DNA from: Rachycentron canadum
Lineage: Eukaryota; Chordata; Actinopteri; Carangiformes; Rachycentridae
Assembly: GCA_038496675.1 (NCBI GenBank)
Contig: CM076648.1
Coordinates: 11,464,074-11,528,073 of the forward strand
Direction of reading: 5' to 3'
DNA length: 64,000 nt
In this document: piece by piece, positions 59,237 to 64,000 of the stretch
Layout: the number at the start of each line of letters is the position of its first letter
Position numbering within the stretch: the first letter of the stretch is position 1
Program-made: the position numbers and the translations under genes
The notes under the pieces: model-generated
What the model saw: only the letters and a program-made list of their open reading frames with translations
What the model was told of the DNA's origin: nothing
Database searches by the model: none

Positions 59237-61690
59237 GCTAAACATTATTAGAATTTTTTTATATAGCACCAGTTCACAAAAGAATCTATCTCAAGGCTTT
59301 TTCCAAATTGAGAAGGTCTAGACCTGTTTGATGAAATTATTAAGAGACCTTACAATTACAACAATTCCCTCCAAGAGCAAGCACTTAGCAACAGGGACAA
59401 GGAAAAACTTCCTTTTAAAAGGCAGAGACTTCGAGTAGAGACTAGAGACCAGACTCAGGGTGGGTGGCCATCTGCAGAGAGTAACAGGAGGGACGGCAGA
59501 GGAGAGAGAGAGAGGCTGGTAGAGGGGCAGATGGAGAAAGCTTGTACACTCATGTACTTAAGGAAAAAAAAGAAACAGTTGGAGAGATTCAGTGATTTCA
59601 GGGAGTTTACAGTGACCTGGACTAGACTGAAAATAATGGATTTGACTGATTTATTGAGACTAGGGCCAACCCACCAGTGGTGGTATGTTTAACAGGTAAA
59701 ACACCTGAGGTTATAAAAGAGTATGAAGCTAACTGAATGTTAATGTTTTAAGTTTGGACTTGAAGACCTGAATAGAGTCTGATAGTCTGACGTCAGCGGG
59801 GAGGTTTTTGCAGAACAGAGGGGCTCTGCAGCCAATAGATAACTTTTTAACACTGGGAATAGACAAGAGACCTAAATTTTGTGAACAGAGAGCATGAGAT
59901 GGAGTGAATCATTGAAGTCATCAAAAGAGCCCTAAAGTCTGATCTGATATGGACAGGAAGCCAGTGAAGGGAAGGTGTCATGTGGTCAAATTTTTTGGAC
60001 TTAGTTAGGATTTGAGCTGCAGCACCTGAACCATTTGAAGATTTTTAATATAAGCATGTTGCAGGCCAGAAAACAGTACGTTAACAATAGTCAAGTCTTG
60101 ATTAAACAAAGGCTTGGATTAGAATTTCTGCATTGGTCATAAGCAAAAAAGACAGCTATGTAACGTAGGTGGAAAATACGTTACACCAAATTTGTTTTCC
60201 AGTCGGTCAAGGAAAGATTATATGGTGAATGGTATCGAAGGCATCATTGAGATCCAGCAAAAGAGACAAAGAGGTGGAGTCTGAACCTATTAAAAGCTAA
60301 AGATCATTTAGTAGTTTAGTAAGCGCTGTCTCAGTGGAGTGACAGGCCCTAAAGGCAGACTGGAACGGTTCAAAAAGATTATAATTAGATACGATGTGAG
60401 CTTGTCAAACACTACTCTTTCCAGTACTTTAGAAAAGAGAGGAAGGTTTGAGACTGGCCACTGTCAGTGGAAGAACACAGATTCTCATTTTGAATTGCAT
60501 CACTTACGCTTCAATCTCCTGCAGGCCCTTTTTCAGGGTTTAGGTGTCATCGGTAAACCAAGGTCTGGACTTCTTTAACTGTCTGGTTTTGTTGGTGAGA
60601 GGAGCAACTGAGTCTAAGAGACTTGCTAGGGCTGTGTTTAATTCACTGGTATAGTTTTCAAAAGGGTTGGCTGATGTTGTGAAAGGAGGAATGACTATTG
60701 ATCATCATGGAAAGAGCAACAGTCTCTGGACCAAGTCATGTGGTAAAAACATTTGAACAGGTGGCCTGAGAACAGGTTAGTGATACTTTCAATTTAATGA
60801 AAATGTGATCAGAGATCACAGAAGAGGTGGGAGAGACAGTCAGACTTGACACCTTTATCCCACAGAAAAGAATTGGGTCCAGAGTGAAATGGTTCAACCA
60901 CAAATGGGGTAAAACCAGTGCCAATAATGGCTCAGAAGGCTTTATGGCTTTGGGTCACAGGCCTTATTAAGGTGAATATTAAAGTCACCAATAATGAGAA
61001 TATTGTCAGTGTCAGTGACAAGACCTGAAATGAATTCGCTAAATTCTTCTAAAAGCTGTGAGCATGGGCCAGCTGGTCTGTAGAGTACCACAAGATGAAA
61101 TGGTCGTAGTTTTGCATCCTCAAGAGAACTACTCATGACGAATGGAGATGATTTCATTATAAGAGCCTCGAAAGAAGTAAAGTTCACTTTGAGTGGAGAT
61201 GTAAGTCTTAGATTTGACTTATAAATTAGGGCCACACCTTCACCTTGTTTAGTGACTCTGGCAGCATGAGCATTAGTATAGTCAGGTAGGGAGGCTTCAT
61301 CAAGAGGAAGGATAACAGATGGTTTAAGCCATGTTTCACCAACACCAATCAGATCAAGTTTATGTTTAAGAATTAAGTCTTTCATAAGTAGTACTTTACT
61401 AGACAGTGATCTGATGTTGAGGAAATCAAATATAAAGGTCTTATGGAGGCTGGAGTTGTCAATAGTAGTCAGATCAGTCAAGCTTCTGGCAGGCAAAGCC
61501 CTGATAGGAAATTTAGGCCTGTTTATAGTTATAAGGAATATGGCAGGGGAGGGAGACAGTCTCATTACTATAAATCTGGCTTTCAGGCTAATAGTCTGAA
61601 CTATAGGGATTCTCATGAGCAGATTTAAATTGTAAGCTAGTTGACTCCAAAACTGCACTTCCTAAACCCTAGCAGGTTCTCTAATGACCT
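59237..61690 (-). mobile_element. Decayed L2-like LINE (endonuclease + RT)
   Basis: Reading the minus strand from about 61.66 kb down, all endonuclease signatures appear in order: FLNIRSL, GETWLKP, LYRPAGP, IIGDFNIH, and (another frame) ISDH near 60.8 kb. Reverse-transcriptase remains follow: LSKVLE, FHSTET-like HSTETAL, LLLDLNDAFDTIHH, then LTKSKKFDHMTPSLHWLPV and, near 59.8 kb, PADVRLSDSIQVFKSKLKT. The 3' end reads GGTGCTATATAAAAAAATTC at about 59250, like the ends of fish L2-type elements. Stops and frame changes make it inactive, although the 238-codon endonuclease frame (60942-61658) is still open. It is 5' truncated or unrecognisable beyond about 61.7 kb. Confidence 0.82.
60942..61658 (-). 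pseudogene. LINE AP-endonuclease domain fragment
   Basis: This is the longest open frame in the window outside real exons (238 codons). It matches the apurinic-endonuclease domain of CR1/L2-clade non-LTR retrotransposons: SLSSKVLLMKDLI, LDLIGVGETWLKPS, HAARVTKQGEGVALIYKSNL, FHLVVLYRPAGPC and NILIIGDFNIHLN. The frame then breaks and the domain continues at 60924-60736 with NHFTLDPIL and SSVISDHIF. It is part of the element at 59237-61690 and not a host gene. Confidence 0.85.
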
Positions 61691-61758
61691 GCAAACTGCT
61701 GAGCACAAAGTCCCTAATGTCAAGCTCACTGTAAACACAGGTCTATATGGCTAGATAA

Positions 61759-61779
61759 AAAAAAAAAAAAAAAAAAACA
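61759..61779. repeat. Poly-A tract
   Basis: A run of about 20 A residues just outside the recognisable 5' end of the LINE. Confidence 0.9.
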
Positions 61780-62169
61780 GGTCAAGGTGGCACCAGAGAG
61801 AAGGCCAGTTATCCACCAAGCAAATATCCCTGCTCACTGCAGTTGAGCAGTGATATCTTTCTACTCTAACTCTGATGTACATTACTAAAAGTTAGTTTAA
61901 AGTCAAGGGAATTAAAAATGCCTAATGTTATTTCCATGCTGCTCATGGGCAAACCCACCCTCTACTCACATTTGCTCAATCAACTATTCAACTGGTTAGC
62001 AGTCGAGCATTAAACTGGGGAACTCACTGGTGTGAGTACCATTGCTTTATCATTGTAAAAGTGAATTGATGTCCACGCAATTTGTCAACTTAATGCAGAA
62101 AAAAAGTCCTGAAGAGTTTATAGACAAAATTAATTAGTTTTAACAAAACATCAACTGTTTAATTTTTTG

Positions 62170-62175
62170 TTTATT
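62170..62175 (-). terminator. Candidate clec3a poly(A) signal
   Basis: AATAAA on the minus strand about 260 bases after the clec3a stop codon. It would give a 3' UTR of about 280 bases. Confidence 0.45.
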
Positions 62176-62434
62176 TCTGTGTAACTGCATCCAGAATTTC
62201 TTACTTTTCATGCTGTTCAGTCATGACCTGAGGCTTTGGGACTTAAAAATAAGTGAGTGAACACAAAAAATAAGGTAAACAGGATGTAGCCAGTTACTAC
62301 TTTGTGTATTGAAGCTAATTAGCAACCAAATTAATCTGTAGAGACAACTTTTGATGAAAGAGATCGTGGCAGATTTGACAACGCAGTTTTGCACAATTTT
62401 AATGAATGACCCGCATGAATGATTATCATTGCAT

Positions 62435-62832
62435 TTAAGGAATGACGTATTCACAGATGTACTTTTTGAGGCTGCGACACACCTCATCGTACCATTTTCC
62501 CTGTGCAGCCACAGAAAGGGCAACACAGCTCTCCCTCTTCGTTCCTGTGGGCTGCTTCTTGGAGCGGTCCCAGTTGAAAAAGCTGACTGGCATGCTGTTG
62601 ACATCAACATACTGGCCTTCTTTCACTATGTCTGCCACGCCGATCCAGAAATCTTTGGATCCTGAAGCGCTCCTTTTCGCATAGTCCCTCAGTTCACTGT
62701 TCTCAATCATGTCTCGTGGCGTTGCAAGAGTTCCTCCTTGTGCAATGCAGTCTTCATTTGCTTCATGGTAATGTTTGGGTTCCTCAATTGTAAGATAACA
62801 CTTCCTGTGAGCTTTAATGCCACGGAGACAAA
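62435..62832 (-). CDS. clec3a: clec3a exon 3, C-type lectin domain
   Basis: The acceptor is GTGTTTTCAG and the stop is TAA at 62437-62435. The exon encodes the whole lectin fold from CLRGIKAHRKC through EANEDC and RESCVALS to RSLKKYICEYVIP. Confidence 0.95.
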
Positions 62833-63295
62833 CTGAAAACACAAAGCACTTACTTTATGAGCTACTTCAAAGTAACATGGTTAATAAGTTAATATCTGGC
62901 TTCTTCTGATGGAAATAATTACGATGCACATTTAATAAAAATGATCAAATATTTTATATTTCTTTTGAATCCTCCAAATTTTTAAGTATTTAAAAAGCAG
63001 CCATACACATAAACTCACAACACAGAGATCTTGCAGTCTGAACAGGGACTAAAAATTGACCAAGAAAGTTTAAAGTAGGTATTATAACAATAAAAATAGT
63101 GACCAACAACAACAATTATTGTTATATGATCTGACTGTTACAAAAGAAGAGAGTGAGATGGTGAAAACAGCAGAAACAGAAAAATACACAAAAATCTAAC
63201 ATTTAGGTGGTTTCCCATTCTCTATAAATTTGTTTCTAACGTTCCTCCCCAAATATATAGAATTTTTATATACATCTATACACACACACACACAC

Positions 63296-63352
<57 letters not shown>

Positions 63353-63884
63353 TACATATATCACCACTATATATATATATATATATATATATATTGCTGC
63401 CCTCTGCTGGTGACTCTCATCAAGTGATAAAACCTAGTGATCAAGTTATCAGTGTCCAGGAGTGTTCACACTCCAGCTCAGAGGCCTAAACTACAAATAG
63501 CACTCTCAGGCACATTAAGATATTTAGAATATAACCAAGGTCATCATGATGATGTTGACCAATACTGGCCAGTAATTCTTTTATATGATACCTGTCTGTA
63601 ACGCCTGCATCTCTTTCAGTGAATTCACCTCCTGCCACAACCTCTCAAGCTGGGACTTCACATCATCTCCCTCTGCAGCTGCATCTCAACAAAGAAGCAA
63701 GAAAAGAGCAGGTCTAATGAACATCACCACCGAGCATGTTTCTGTTGAACTGTATGCAATGTGAGAAGTTACCTCCAGATTGCCGAGCTGACACAGCCTT
63801 CCTGGTGCGAGAAGGACGGCTGGAGCTGAATTGAAGCAAAGAGAAGCAAACAACGAGGAAGACAGGGAGGGCCAGACGTGCCAT
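62435..63884 (-). CDS. clec3a: clec3a-like secreted C-type lectin (complete)
   Basis: Three exons (63884-63773, 63678-63592, 62832-62435) join in frame to 198 residues, the tetranectin-family gene structure. Residues 1-22 form a signal peptide (MARLALPVFLVVCFSLLQFS), followed by a basic stretch (RPSRTRKAVSAR, likely heparin binding), a coiled-coil exon for trimer formation (VKSQLERLWQEVNSLKEMQA) and the lectin domain from VC at 67-68 to VIP at the end. Six cysteines (68, 78, 95, 169, 185, 193) sit as in tetranectins. FWIGV, EGQYVDVN and FFNWDR resemble CLEC3A (cartilage lectin) more than CLEC3B. The usual sugar-binding EPN/QPD and WND motifs are replaced by QPT and WYD, so carbohydrate binding by the classical route is unlikely. 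CLEC3A is an extracellular matrix protein of cartilage in mammals. Confidence 0.92.
63278..63395. repeat. Compound CA/TA microsatellite
   Basis: Alternating CA and TA tracts with short interruptions lie in the second intron of the lectin gene. Confidence 0.95.
63592..63678 (-). CDS. clec3a: clec3a exon 2, coiled coil
   Basis: The acceptor GAGATGCAG is followed by a second one six bases on (CTGCAG|AG), and the donor is ACAGACAG|GTATCA. It encodes AAEGDDVKSQLERLWQEVNS and LKEMQALQT, with leucine/valine heptads for trimerisation. The 87 bases keep the phase. Confidence 0.93.
63773..63884 (-). CDS. clec3a: clec3a exon 1, signal peptide
   Basis: The ATG at 63884-63882 (context CAGACATGG) is the first in frame and is followed at once by a hydrophobic leader, which supports this start. 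The donor is CTGGAG|GTAACT. Confidence 0.92.
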
Positions 63885-63972
63885 GTCTGAGGCCGGTGGA
63901 TCCTATGGGACAGGACACAGTGGCACACCTTACACTGCTGTGAAAGGAACCAAAAACACTGCAGGCAGCTCA

Positions 63973-63979
63973 ATATATA
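63973..63979 (-). promoter_or_regulatory. TATA-like box of clec3a
   Basis: On the minus strand CTAGTATATATTGAG lies about 90 bases before the clec3a ATG. Transcription would begin about 30 bases later and give a leader of about 60 bases. The window ends just beyond, so upstream elements are not visible. Confidence 0.5.
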
Positions 63980-64000
63980 CTAGCCCTCTGTATGCCTTTT

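Noticed and set aside
62221..62610. 129-codon minus-strand frame overlapping the lectin exon
   Set aside because: It is another frame across the lectin exon and its 3' UTR; the lectin frame carries all conserved residues.

Overview
The window looks like nuclear DNA from a teleost fish, probably a percomorph. It is AT-rich and sparse in genes, genes are cut into many exons with GT-AG borders, there are many CA/GA/ATGG microsatellites, and several dispersed repeats typical of fish genomes are present. I rebuilt the genes by translating exons on the minus strand and checking that every splice phase joins. There is no operon-like organisation and no CRISPR array; this is ordinary vertebrate chromosome.

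From left to right: (1) 1-20.65 kb is the 5' part of tead1 (TEA-domain transcription factor of the Hippo/YAP pathway) on the minus strand. Only the first coding exon (7531-7771) is visible. It has no usable ATG and starts at the family's known AUU codon. A CpG-rich promoter and a probable non-coding first exon lie at about 20.23-20.65 kb. The rest of tead1 lies left of base 1. (2) 20.65-40.2 kb is a gene desert with a Tc1/mariner remnant, a SINE-like element, a LINE scrap, a 399-base assembly gap inside a TA repeat, and a perfect 24-bp hairpin. (3) 40.23-56.68 kb is mical2 (flavin monooxygenase that oxidises actin) on the minus strand: 20 exons in uninterrupted frame encode FMO, CH, bipartite nuclear signal, linker, LIM and a 134-residue hydrophobic C-terminal tail (1024 residues). 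About 90 N-terminal residues are not visible. (4) 59.2-61.7 kb is a decayed L2-like LINE on the minus strand. (5) 62.43-63.88 kb is a complete three-exon clec3a-like C-type lectin gene on the minus strand, 198 residues, with a TATA-like promoter at the right edge.

The mical2-tead1 order and orientation match human 11p15 as I remember it, but parva and the MICALCL part of mical2, which lie between them in mammals, are not seen. The N-terminal exons of mical2 are not found between its first visible exon and clec3a, so clec3a may sit inside a mical2 intron. MICAL2 acts on nuclear actin and SRF/MRTF signalling and TEAD1 on YAP-driven transcription, so both neighbours feed cytoskeleton-linked gene control; joint regulation is only inferred.

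I did not find a new multi-gene system. The most interesting points are the AUU start, paired TEAD sites in tead1's own promoter, the conserved hydrophobic MICAL2 tail, a run of frame-neutral exons that splits the nuclear signal, a CA repeat that forms part of a splice donor, and the hairpin at 38.25 kb.
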